From Acidobacteriota bacterium (lineage in GTDB: Bacteria; Acidobacteriota; Terriglobia; Bryobacterales; Bryobacteraceae): a stretch of DNA of 42,736 nt. Positions 14,804 through 22,836 of the stretch are shown here, piece after piece. The DNA lies in NCBI GenBank assembly GCA_023436715.1, contig JAEZIJ010000128.1, positions 1-42,736 on the forward strand, in the 5' to 3' direction. The notes below the pieces were generated by a model, which was given only the letters and a program-made list of their open reading frames with translations, was not told where the DNA came from and ran no database searches. The position numbers were made by a program, and so were the translations under genes. Every line of letters begins with the position of its first letter. Position 1 is the stretch's first letter.

Positions 14804-17740
14804 GTGCTACGGAGGGGATCCGCGGCTTGTCTTCTTGTTCTGGGACTGCGCGTGTCGATCGCGCAGGACATCCATGCGCGCGAATTTGAAGGCACCCCCA
14901 TCGTTTCAGTACAATTCGAGCCCGTCGCTCAGCCCATCCCCGCCGAGCGGTTGATCGCGCTTCTTCCCTTGAAAATTGGAACGGAGTTCGAGACCGCGAA
15001 TCTGCGCGCCGCCATTCAGCGGCTATACGCCACAGGCGAGTACACCGACATCGTCGTTGAGGGCCGGTCCGCTCGAAACGGCGTGGAGGTGGTCTTCAAG
15101 ACCGAGAGGCAGTGGTTTGTCGGAGGAGTTGGAATAGCCGGAAAGCTGAAGCGCCCGCCTACCCGCGGTCAGTTATACGCGGCCGCAAACCTCGAGTTGG
15201 GCCGGCCGGTCGTGCCTGAGGAGATCGACAGTGCGGTGAAACAGGTTGGGGCGCTGATGCGTTCGAACGGCTTCTGCGCGGCGGATGTGACGTCCGGTCT
15301 GACGTCCGACGCCGCTCATCAACAGCAGCGGATCAATTTGTATGTCCGGCCCGGTGAGCGCGCAAGGCTCCGCCCGCCCGTGGTTAGCGGCAATTCCGTC
15401 CTGCCGCCCGAAGAGGTCGCCAAAGCTACGCGTTGGCGGGGGTTGCTTGGCTGGAAGAATGCCACCCAGGCGAACTTGAATTCCGGGGTCGCGCGCGTGC
15501 GCCGGCGTTACCGGAAAGAAGGCCGGCTACTCGCCCGTGTTTCGCTGGTAAGCACGGCATGCAACGCGAAAACCCGGGAGGTGACACCCACTCTCTTCGT
15601 CTCCGGCGGGCCTAAGGTCCGCGTCCAGGCCACGGGCGCCAACATTTCGGAGCGGAAACTGAAGAAATACGTCCCGATTTACGGCGTCGGCGCGGTTGAC
15701 CGCGATCTGCTGGCGGAAGGCGCGACGAATCTCCGGGACTACTTCCAAAGTCAGGGCTATTTCGACGCCGACGTCGATTATCAGTTCAAGCAAGCGGGCC
15801 CGGACCGCGAGGACATTATCTATTCCATCAATCCGGGCCAGCGGCACAGACTTGTCCGGATCGACGTCCTGGGGAACCGGTATTTCGACGTTGACACGAT
15901 CCGCGAGCGCATGTACATACAGCCCGCCGGAAGGCTGCGATACCGGCACGGGCGCTACAGCCTGGGGTTCGTGCGGCGCGACCGGCAATCGATTGAGGCG
16001 CTCTACAGGTCGAACGGCTTCCGCGACGTCAGTGTGGACATCCAGACCATTGGCGCCTACCGCGGTAAGCGCAACGATATGGCGGTCGTCGTCAAGATCG
16101 CCGAAGGCTCGCAGTATCTGGTCGGAGAGATTTCCGTCACCGGAGTACAGAAACTCGACAAAGGCCGGATAACCTCCGGTCTCGCATCGGTTCCCGGCCA
16201 GCCGTTTAGCGAGATCAACGTCGTCATCGACCGCGACCACATCATCGGGCTGTATAGCGCCGCCGGCTTTCCGGACGCAACCTTTGCCTGGACGATGCGG
16301 CCCGGACCCGAACCCCACCGCATCAGCATCGAGTACATCATCACCGAAGGCCCACGCTTTTACGTGCGGGATGTCCTGCTCCTAGGCCGGCAGAGGACGC
16401 GCGATAGCCTGCTCGAGCCGGACCTCCTGGTGCGCAAAGGTCAACCCTTGTCGCTGAACTCGATGTCCCGGACGCAGCAGAACTTCAACAATCTCGGCAT
16501 CTTCGAACGCGTCGGCCTGGCGGTGCAGAACCCGGATGGCGAAATCGAGCGCAAGTACGTCGTTTACGATCTCGAGGAAGCCCGCCGGTACCGGATGTCC
16601 TTAGGCTTTGGGGCGGAGATTGCGCGGCTCGGCAGCGGTCCCACGACGGACTTTCAGAATCCGGGCGGCACCACGGGGTTCAGTCCGCGCGTGAGCTTCG
16701 ACCTCACCCGCCTGAACCTGTGGGGATTGGCCCACCGCGCGGTTCTTGCCGCACGGGTCTCCACGCTCGAACAACTCGGCTCCGTCAACTATCTATGGCC
16801 TCGTTTCCGGGGCGTCATCGGACGCGAAGTGACCTTTTCCTTTCTCGCCGACAAGTCCGTCAACATCAACACGTTCACTTCGGAGCGGGTGGAAGGCCTC
16901 GCCCAGCTTTCGCAGGCGCTCACGAGAGCAAGCACCGTGGTCGGCAGTCTGAGTTTCCGCCGCGTGTCTGTTACGAACCTGCAGATCGAGCCGCTCCTCG
17001 TGCCGCTGCTGGCTCAACCCGCGCGGGTGGGTTTTCTTTCGGGCAGCTACCTGTTCGACCGCAGGGACAATCCCGTCGATGCCTCCCGGGGCATCTTCAG
17101 CACGATCGAGACTGGAATTTCCGCGCGGTTTTTGGGCTCGCAGCGCAGTTTCACGCGCCTTCTCGCCACCAACGCGACGTATCACCCGTTCAGGAAGAAT
17201 CTCGTGCTCGCGCGGCGGATTCAGTTCGGGTGGCTGGCTCCTTTTGACGTGCCGCCCGGTGTCCCCTCCTCGCAAAGTATCCCGCTGCCCGAACGGCTAT
17301 ATGCCGGCGGCCCCTCATCCCATCGCGGTTTTCCCCAAAATCAATCCGGCCCGCGCGACGCGGTCACCGGCTTTCCACTTGGCGGCAACGCCCTTCTGAT
17401 CCACAACACGGAGCTGCGGTTCCCATTCTGGGGTGAGAACATCCACGCGGTGCTTTTCCACGACATGGGGAATACGTACTCCACCATTCAGCAGATCTCG
17501 TTCCGTGTGCACCAGAGAAATATCGCGGACTTCAACTACATGGTGCATGCTGTCGGCTTCGGCCTTCGGTATCGCACTCCCGTAGGGCCATTCCGCGCGG
17601 ACTTTGCCTACAGCATCAACCCTCCCAAATTCTTTGGGCTGCAGGGAACCACTCAGCAACTGCTCAGCGGCACGGCTCAGCATGTACAGCAGCAGATCAG
17701 CCACTTCCAGTTCTTCATCTCCATCGGGCAGGCGTTCTGA
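14804..17740 (+). CDS. bamA: BamA-family outer membrane protein assembly factor with seven POTRA domains
   Basis: A 978-residue Omp85 protein. A signal peptide (CLLVLGLRVSIAQ) is followed by about seven POTRA-like units at residues 32-100, 104-183, 187-266, 270-345, 348-435, 439-517 and 519-592, several starting with the usual pattern as in RIDVLGNRYFD and EISVTGVQKLD. Residues 596-978 form the 16-strand barrel; the lid-loop motif appears as SHRGFP and the chain ends in phenylalanine, the standard outer-membrane signal. E. coli BamA has five POTRAs, so this is a longer periplasmic arm. Neighbours surA-like and tamB mean a TamA-like role is also possible. The start is a GTG preceded by TAGGTAGG. 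The stop overlaps the next start as TGATG. Confidence 0.9.
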   Translation: MLRRGSAACLLVLGLRVSIAQDIHAREFEGTPIVSVQFEPVAQPIPAERLIALLPLKIGTEFETANLRAAIQRLYATGEYTDIVVEGRSARNGVEVVFKTERQWFVGGVGIAGKLKRPPTRGQLYAAANLELGRPVVPEEIDSAVKQVGALMRSNGFCAADVTSGLTSDAAHQQQRINLYVRPGERARLRPPVVSGNSVLPPEEVAKATRWRGLLGWKNATQANLNSGVARVRRRYRKEGRLLARVSLVSTACNAKTREVTPTLFVSGGPKVRVQATGANISERKLKKYVPIYGVGAVDRDLLAEGATNLRDYFQSQGYFDADVDYQFKQAGPDREDIIYSINPGQRHRLVRIDVLGNRYFDVDTIRERMYIQPAGRLRYRHGRYSLGFVRRDRQSIEALYRSNGFRDVSVDIQTIGAYRGKRNDMAVVVKIAEGSQYLVGEISVTGVQKLDKGRITSGLASVPGQPFSEINVVIDRDHIIGLYSAAGFPDATFAWTMRPGPEPHRISIEYIITEGPRFYVRDVLLLGRQRTRDSLLEPDLLVRKGQPLSLNSMSRTQQNFNNLGIFERVGLAVQNPDGEIERKYVVYDLEEARRYRMSLGFGAEIARLGSGPTTDFQNPGGTTGFSPRVSFDLTRLNLWGLAHRAVLAARVSTLEQLGSVNYLWPRFRGVIGREVTFSFLADKSVNINTFTSERVEGLAQLSQALTRASTVVGSLSFRRVSVTNLQIEPLLVPLLAQPARVGFLSGSYLFDRRDNPVDASRGIFSTIETGISARFLGSQRSFTRLLATNATYHPFRKNLVLARRIQFGWLAPFDVPPGVPSSQSIPLPERLYAGGPSSHRGFPQNQSGPRDAVTGFPLGGNALLIHNTELRFPFWGENIHAVLFHDMGNTYSTIQQISFRVHQRNIADFNYMVHAVGFGLRYRTPVGPFRADFAYSINPPKFFGLQGTTQQLLSGTAQHVQQQISHFQFFISIGQAF

Positions 17741-18351
17741 TGGACGCCGGGGCGGCACTCCTGCTGCTGGTGTTTGTAGGGGACGGGCATGCCCGGCCCA
17801 CCTGTATCAGGGCATGGCTTCAGCCATGCCGTATGGCATCACCATCACGGGGCTTTAGCCCCCGTTGCCTAATGCCATGCCCCGATACAAAGCCCGCTCA
17901 GATCCTCGACCGCATCGCAGTCACGGTCGGCGATGAGGTCATCACGGAGGGCCAGGTGCTCGACGAAATCCGCATCGTCGCCTTTCTGAACCGCGGACCA
18001 CTCGACTTCAGTCCCGCCGCACGCCGCCGAACGGCCGAACGCCTGGTAGACCAGGCTCTCATCCGGCGCGAGATGCGCATCAGCAAGTTCCCGGAGCCGT
18101 CGCAGGCCGATGCGGAGCAGATTCTCAAGGAGCTAAAAGAAACGCGCTTCCACGACGATGCCGCGTTCCGGGTGGCGGTCGAAAAGTACGGCATCTCCGA
18201 GAAGGAGTTGCTGGCGCACCTGCGCTGGGAACTGGCGGCCCTTCGCTTTACCGAATATCGTTTCCACCCCGTGGATCAGCAAATGGAAGCGTGGTTGAAG
18301 CAGGCCCGCGCCGGCGTCCGGATTCGATTCGTCAAGGAGGCTTTCCAGTGA
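17740..18351 (+). CDS. SurA N-terminal-like periplasmic chaperone with a repeat inserted in its leader
   Basis: A 203-residue protein. From about residue 50 (ILDRIAVTVGDEVITEGQVL) it resembles the SurA/PpiD N-terminal helical chaperone domain and then ends without any parvulin PPIase domain, so it would hold unfolded outer-membrane proteins but not isomerise prolines. Residues 1-12 (MDAGAALLLLVFV) look like the front of a signal peptide. Residues about 13-50 are translated from dispersed repeats: a GCATGC palindrome and an 87-bp MITE-like element, together in frame. This replaces or separates the normal cleavage region and adds several cysteines and prolines. The start codon overlaps the bamA stop (TGATG) and the stop overlaps tamB (GTGA). 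An unmodified relative should show a normal signal peptide. Confidence 0.75.
   Translation: MDAGAALLLLVFVGDGHARPTCIRAWLQPCRMASPSRGFSPRCLMPCPDTKPAQILDRIAVTVGDEVITEGQVLDEIRIVAFLNRGPLDFSPAARRRTAERLVDQALIRREMRISKFPEPSQADAEQILKELKETRFHDDAAFRVAVEKYGISEKELLAHLRWELAALRFTEYRFHPVDQQMEAWLKQARAGVRIRFVKEAFQ
17775..17802. repeat. Family A repeat inside the SurA-like gene
   Basis: TGTAGGGG (17775-17782) followed by CGGGCATGCCCG (17784-17795) and GCCC. This is a shorter copy of the module at 3052-3095 in opposite order. It abuts the MITE-like element that follows. Confidence 0.7.
17803..17889. mobile_element. 87-bp MITE-like element (family C) inside the SurA-like gene
   Basis: Begins TGTATCAGGGCATGGC and ends GCCATGCCCCGATACA; these ends are inverted repeats matching at 15 of 16 bases. 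Internal hairpins are GGCATGGCTTCAGCCATGCC (17811-17830) and GGGGCTTTAGCCCC. Its length is a multiple of three with no in-frame stop, so the host reading frame survives. The sister copy is at 7295-7366. Confidence 0.75.
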
Positions 18352-21300
18352 GCCGCGCTCTGAAGATTGCCATCATTGCCGCTGTTTCCGCTCTCGCCGC
18401 GGTACTTCTTCTGTTGGCTGCCGTGCTGGTGCTCGTTCGTACGCCGTGGTTTCGCGACATGGCGCGCCGGCGCGTCATCGCCGGGATCGAGCAGGCGACC
18501 GGAGGCCGCGCCGAGGTGAGTAGCTTTGCCCTCTCGCCAGGCAGCTTTACCGCCGAAGTCACCGGTTTCGTCCTGCATGGGACGGAACCGCCCGGCGCGC
18601 CGCCGCTGTTTCGCGCGGATTCGGTGCGCGTCGCACTCAAGCCCGGCGCCACACTTCACCGGAAACTCGAGGTGCGGTCTCTCGTAATTGAACGGCCCCG
18701 GATCTACGTGGGGGTAGCGCCCGACGGCGTTACGAATCTCCCGCGGCCAGCCTCTACGCCTGTCCCGCGCCCAGAGCCGCCCCTAAAGACGATCATGAAC
18801 ATGGGCATCGCGCAATTTCAGGCCACACATGGCGTGCTCGTCGTAGCCGACCGGAGGATTCCGCTCGACCTGCACGGTGAAAACGTCACCGCGCAATTTG
18901 CCTACCACGCCGTTCCGGCGCGCTACACCGGCGGAGTTTTCGCCGCGCCCGTCCAAATGAATTCGGACGGCAACCCGCCGCTGCCGGTAAACATCGATGT
19001 TCCGCTCGAAGTCACCGAAAACGCGCTCACGATCGCCAACGCCCGGTTTGACGCGCCCGCCTCCCGCCTTCAGGCCTCCGGCAGATTCACCGACCTCACC
19101 GCCCCGCGCGGATCGGTTCGCCTCGGCGGGCGCCTCGCACTCGCTGAACTTGCCCGCTCCTTCCAGCCCTCACTGCTCCTGAAGACCCTGGGTACGCCAC
19201 CGGTCGGCGTGTGGGCATCGGCGTCCATCGAGGGCGGCCAGGCGAAGCTCGAATTTCTGAATCTCGTGATGGGCGGCTCGTCTCTGGAAGCCTCGGGGGC
19301 CCTTGCCAACTTGCAGTCATTCACCGGCACTTTCCAATTCAGCGGCGACTTCACGATGGACGAACTCAAGAACCTGCTGAACCTGCCTTCCTTGGGTGCC
19401 GGGACCGTACACGTCGCCGGCACAGCCACCACGGGGCGGAACGGCCTAGAGGTCAAGGCCAGGTTCAGCGCGCGAAACGTGACCTTGAAGGCCGGCACGG
19501 CGAGTCTCTCCGGAGTGAGCGTCTCAAGCGACGTGCGCGTGGTATCCGGCAGGGTCTCGCTTTCCAACCTGCGCATCGGGGCGCTTGGCGGCGCCTTCCA
19601 GGGCAGCGCCGAAATCGTCAACAATGACCGCTTTTTTGTGGACGGTACGCTGCGCGGCATCGACCTGCAACAGGCGGCCGCCGCGTACGGGCGCCGTCAG
19701 TTTGCCTGGAGCGGCGCCGTGTCCGGCCCGGTCCACGCTGAGGGCAGCCTGCGCGGAGCGCTCGCGTCACAACTCCTCGCCTCCGCGAAACTCGCCATTC
19801 GACCGCGGCCCGGCGGAATCCCGGTTACCGGCCGGCTCGACGCCGCTTATAGCGGCCCCAGTGACAGCCTCGCGTTCGCCAACTCTTTTCTGGCACTCCC
19901 CTCGACGCGTTTCGACTTTTCCGGAATCACCGGCAAACGGTTGAGCATTCGCACGGACTCACGCAACTTGAACGACCTCCTCCCGGTGCTTGCCCTCGTC
20001 TCAAGCAACCCGCCGCAAAAGCTCCCGGTCGAACTCGTGAACGGCGAGGCCAGTATCGATGTCACCGTTACAGGCAGCATCCGGGACCCGCGCATCACGG
20101 GCAAGGCCTCGCTCACCAACTTCGTCGTGAAAGGCCAGACCTTTGACCGCTTCACCGCCGGTCTCGCGCTTGCCTCAAACGGCGCCGCGATCCGCAGTGC
20201 AGTTCTCAACCAGCGGCAACTCGATGCGCGCTTTGATGCCTCCATCGGTCTGGTCGATTGGAAACCGCAGCCCACCAGTCCCGTGGCAGCTTCCGCATCG
20301 GTGAGGAACGCGCGGGTCGAATTGCTCCTCGCCGCCGTGGGGCGGCCCGCGCCGGATACGAGCGGCTTGTTGTCTGCCGATGCAAGTCTTTCGGGGACTT
20401 ATGACAACCCGCGCGCGGCCATAGCCATCGCCGTGAGCAAGGGAACGTTCCACGGCGAACCGTTCGATAGCGTGGAGGCGCATGGAATCTACTCGGCCTC
20501 GGCGCTGCAACTTACCTCTGCGCAAGTGGCGGCCCCCTCCGGGCGTCTTGAAGTAAGCGGCATCTACCGCCACACGGGAGGATTCGAGTTCCACATCGCG
20601 TCCAGCTCGCTGGAACTGAGCCGTATCCGCACGCTGGCCACTCACAGCCCCGGCCTTTCGGGTGTTCTCGAGCTGCGGGCGGACGGCGCCGGGACGCTGA
20701 ATCCTGCCAACGCGCCTTTGCCTTTCGCACTTTCCAGCCTCCATGCGAAACTCGCCGCCGGGTCTCTTCAAATCGACGGTCAACCCGCCGGCGGACTCGT
20801 GCTTACCGCCGGGACTCGCGGGTCGAATCTGGCCCTCGACCTGCGCTCCGGCCTCGCCGGTTCGGACATTCGTGGAACAGGCACTTGGCAGTTGTCCGGC
20901 GATTATCCCATCCAGGCCAGGTTGACTTTCTCGCCGGTTGAGTTGAGCGCGGTCGCCCGGCTCGCCCCCGCTGTATCGCGCAAGATTCCGGGCGGCATGG
21001 AAGGGACGCTCGCCGGAAGTGTCGCCATCTCCGGTCCCGTGTTCCGGCCCGCGGACCTCACCGGAACGATCCGGCTGACAGAACTGGAACTCAGGCCGCC
21101 CACCCGCGTGCAGCCGCCCTACGCATTGCGCAACGCCGGCCCGATTGCCGCAACGCTCGCGCAATCCGTGCTGCGGCTTCAGCCCGCCCGGCTTGTGGGC
21201 CCTGCGACCGACATCACTCTTGCCGGCGCAATGTATTTCAACAAAAACAACGCACTCGATTTCCGCGCGGATGGCCGCATTGGACTGGAACTCACCCAGA

Positions 21301-22553
21301 GTTTCAACCCCGACTTGACCTCCTCGGGCGCGGCGCTGCTGAACGCGGCCATTCAGGGCACGTTGTCGAAACCCGACGTGAACGGCCGCCTCGAACTCCA
21401 GAAGGCGTCACTCAAAGTGACTGACTTCCCCAACAGCATCTCGAACGCCAACGGCGTCATTCTGTTCAGCGGCACGCAGGCAGTGATCCAGCGGATCACC
21501 GGCGAGACCGGAGGCGGCACGGTCTCGATTAGCGGGACGGTGCACTACGGGGCGTCCGTCATGGATTTCCGGCTCCAGGCGAAGGCCGACGAGGTGCGCA
21601 TCGACTATCCCGCGAATGTCTCCACCAAGGTCAATGCCACGCTCGACCTCTCGGGTACCTCGATCAGCAGCGTGCTGTCGGGAGACATCAGTGTCCTAGA
21701 AATCATCCTGCGCACGGATACCGATGTCGGCGCGCTTCTCTCGCCCAGCGGCCCGCCCAAGACCGTCCCGGTGGCGCAGCAAGGCTTTCTCGGCGGCATG
21801 CGTCTCGATGTGCGCATCGCGACCGCGCCTGGAATTCAGTTCTTCACCGCGCTTGCCCAGAACGTGCAGGCCGCCGGGAGCGTGCGGCTGCGCGGCACGC
21901 CTACGCAGCCGGGCATGCTGGGCCGCATCAATATCACGGAAGGTGAAATCCTGTTCTTCGGCAACAGGTACACTGTCAACCGCGGCACGATTTCGTTCTT
22001 CAACCCGCAACGAATCGAGCCGATCCTCAACATTGGCCTGGAGACCAAGGCCAGAGGCATCGTCGTAAGTGTGATGATCTCGGGACCGATTGACCGTCTG
22101 AAGCTTACCTACTCCTCCGATCCGCCCCTGCTGTTTTCCGATATCTTCGGGCTCCTTGCCGCCGGCCGGTCCCCTACTACCGACCCTGTGCTCGCCGCGA
22201 GCCGGGCTGCGACAACCGAGCAGCAAGCCCTTCAGCAGATAGGCGCGTCAGCGCTTCTCGGTCAGGCGATCGCGACTCCGGTCACCGGGCGGCTGCAGCG
22301 CCTGTTCGGCATCTCGCAGCTGCAGATCAACCCTCAGATCATCGGGAATTCGAGCACGCCCCAAACGCAGATCACCATTGAACAGCAAATCTCGCCCAGC
22401 TTTAGCCTCACCTATGTCCAGAGCCTGTCGGAAGCGAACCCCGAGGCGATCCGGCTGGAATGGGCCATCGACCCACAGTGGTCGGCCGTCGGAGTGCGCC
22501 AGCTTGATGGGCGTATCGGCATAGACCTCTACTACAAGAAGACGTTCAAATAA
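18348..22553 (+). CDS. tamB: TamB-family inner membrane-anchored lipid/protein transport bridge
   Basis: A 1401-residue AsmA/TamB-like protein. One N-terminal membrane helix (KIAIIAAVSALAAVLLLLAA, residues about 5-28) anchors it, followed by an AsmA-like segment (RRRVIAGIEQATGGRAEVSS) and a very long beta-rich body, a repetitive pattern of alternating hydrophobic strands that forms the lipid groove of bridge-like proteins. The C-terminal third matches the TamB_C (DUF490) type: MLGRINITEGEILFFGNRYT, then LTYSSDPPLL and FGLLAAGRSP, ending with DLYYKKTFK. It spans the periplasm and works with an Omp85 partner, here probably the upstream bamA-type gene. AAGGAGG seven bases before the GTG, and overlap with the previous stop, fix the start. 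Confidence 0.92.
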   Translation: MSRALKIAIIAAVSALAAVLLLLAAVLVLVRTPWFRDMARRRVIAGIEQATGGRAEVSSFALSPGSFTAEVTGFVLHGTEPPGAPPLFRADSVRVALKPGATLHRKLEVRSLVIERPRIYVGVAPDGVTNLPRPASTPVPRPEPPLKTIMNMGIAQFQATHGVLVVADRRIPLDLHGENVTAQFAYHAVPARYTGGVFAAPVQMNSDGNPPLPVNIDVPLEVTENALTIANARFDAPASRLQASGRFTDLTAPRGSVRLGGRLALAELARSFQPSLLLKTLGTPPVGVWASASIEGGQAKLEFLNLVMGGSSLEASGALANLQSFTGTFQFSGDFTMDELKNLLNLPSLGAGTVHVAGTATTGRNGLEVKARFSARNVTLKAGTASLSGVSVSSDVRVVSGRVSLSNLRIGALGGAFQGSAEIVNNDRFFVDGTLRGIDLQQAAAAYGRRQFAWSGAVSGPVHAEGSLRGALASQLLASAKLAIRPRPGGIPVTGRLDAAYSGPSDSLAFANSFLALPSTRFDFSGITGKRLSIRTDSRNLNDLLPVLALVSSNPPQKLPVELVNGEASIDVTVTGSIRDPRITGKASLTNFVVKGQTFDRFTAGLALASNGAAIRSAVLNQRQLDARFDASIGLVDWKPQPTSPVAASASVRNARVELLLAAVGRPAPDTSGLLSADASLSGTYDNPRAAIAIAVSKGTFHGEPFDSVEAHGIYSASALQLTSAQVAAPSGRLEVSGIYRHTGGFEFHIASSSLELSRIRTLATHSPGLSGVLELRADGAGTLNPANAPLPFALSSLHAKLAAGSLQIDGQPAGGLVLTAGTRGSNLALDLRSGLAGSDIRGTGTWQLSGDYPIQARLTFSPVELSAVARLAPAVSRKIPGGMEGTLAGSVAISGPVFRPADLTGTIRLTELELRPPTRVQPPYALRNAGPIAATLAQSVLRLQPARLVGPATDITLAGAMYFNKNNALDFRADGRIGLELTQSFNPDLTSSGAALLNAAIQGTLSKPDVNGRLELQKASLKVTDFPNSISNANGVILFSGTQAVIQRITGETGGGTVSISGTVHYGASVMDFRLQAKADEVRIDYPANVSTKVNATLDLSGTSISSVLSGDISVLEIILRTDTDVGALLSPSGPPKTVPVAQQGFLGGMRLDVRIATAPGIQFFTALAQNVQAAGSVRLRGTPTQPGMLGRINITEGEILFFGNRYTVNRGTISFFNPQRIEPILNIGLETKARGIVVSVMISGPIDRLKLTYSSDPPLLFSDIFGLLAAGRSPTTDPVLAASRAATTEQQALQQIGASALLGQAIATPVTGRLQRLFGISQLQINPQIIGNSSTPQTQITIEQQISPSFSLTYVQSLSEANPEAIRLEWAIDPQWSAVGVRQLDGRIGIDLYYKKTFK

Positions 22554-22575
22554 TGGGCGAACACATTAATAAACC

Positions 22576-22605
22576 TTGAAGCAGCCCCGTCAAGAGCCGT
22601 ATCAT
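22576..22605 (+). promoter_or_regulatory. Candidate sigma-70 promoter before the PEP-CTERM-like gene
   Basis: TTGAAG (22576-22581) and TATCAT (22600-22605) with an 18-base spacer. Transcription would start near 22612, about 20 bases before the ATG at 22632. It would drive the small gene and the glycosyltransferase behind it. Confidence 0.45.
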
Positions 22606-22631
22606 TTAGGTATACAGGGGGGGATGCCCGG

Positions 22632-22814
22632 ATGTGGAAGGGGTTATTGTACGTTTTGGGATTCGTTTCGCAAGTCGTTCCAACCGCCAGCGCCGCCCAG
22701 CCCGCCATGGCGCTTCAGTCCGCGCAGCCCGTGACGGACCCGGGCGCTTTCCTCCTGATCGGCTTCGGCCTCCTGGCCATTGGGGCAGTCGGCGTCAGAA
22801 AGTACAAGAATTGA
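22632..22814 (+). CDS. Tiny PEP-CTERM-like surface protein
   Basis: Only 60 residues. The N-terminus (MWKGLLYVLGFVSQVVPTASA) is a signal peptide ending in an Ala-x-Ala-like site. The C-terminus, TDPGAFLLIGFGLLAIGAVG followed by basic VRKYKN, has the layout of a PEP-CTERM sorting signal: a Pro-containing motif, one membrane helix, then a basic tail, here with Asp-Pro in place of Glu-Pro. Only about 17 residues would remain after both ends are processed. PEP-CTERM proteins are sorted by exosortase in diderms making exopolysaccharide. No exosortase is in the window. It lies 22 bases before a membrane glycosyltransferase gene. A small two-helix membrane protein is the alternative. Confidence 0.65.
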   Translation: MWKGLLYVLGFVSQVVPTASAAQPAMALQSAQPVTDPGAFLLIGFGLLAIGAVGVRKYKN

Positions 22815-22836
22815 GCGAGTTCGCCTACGATAAGGT

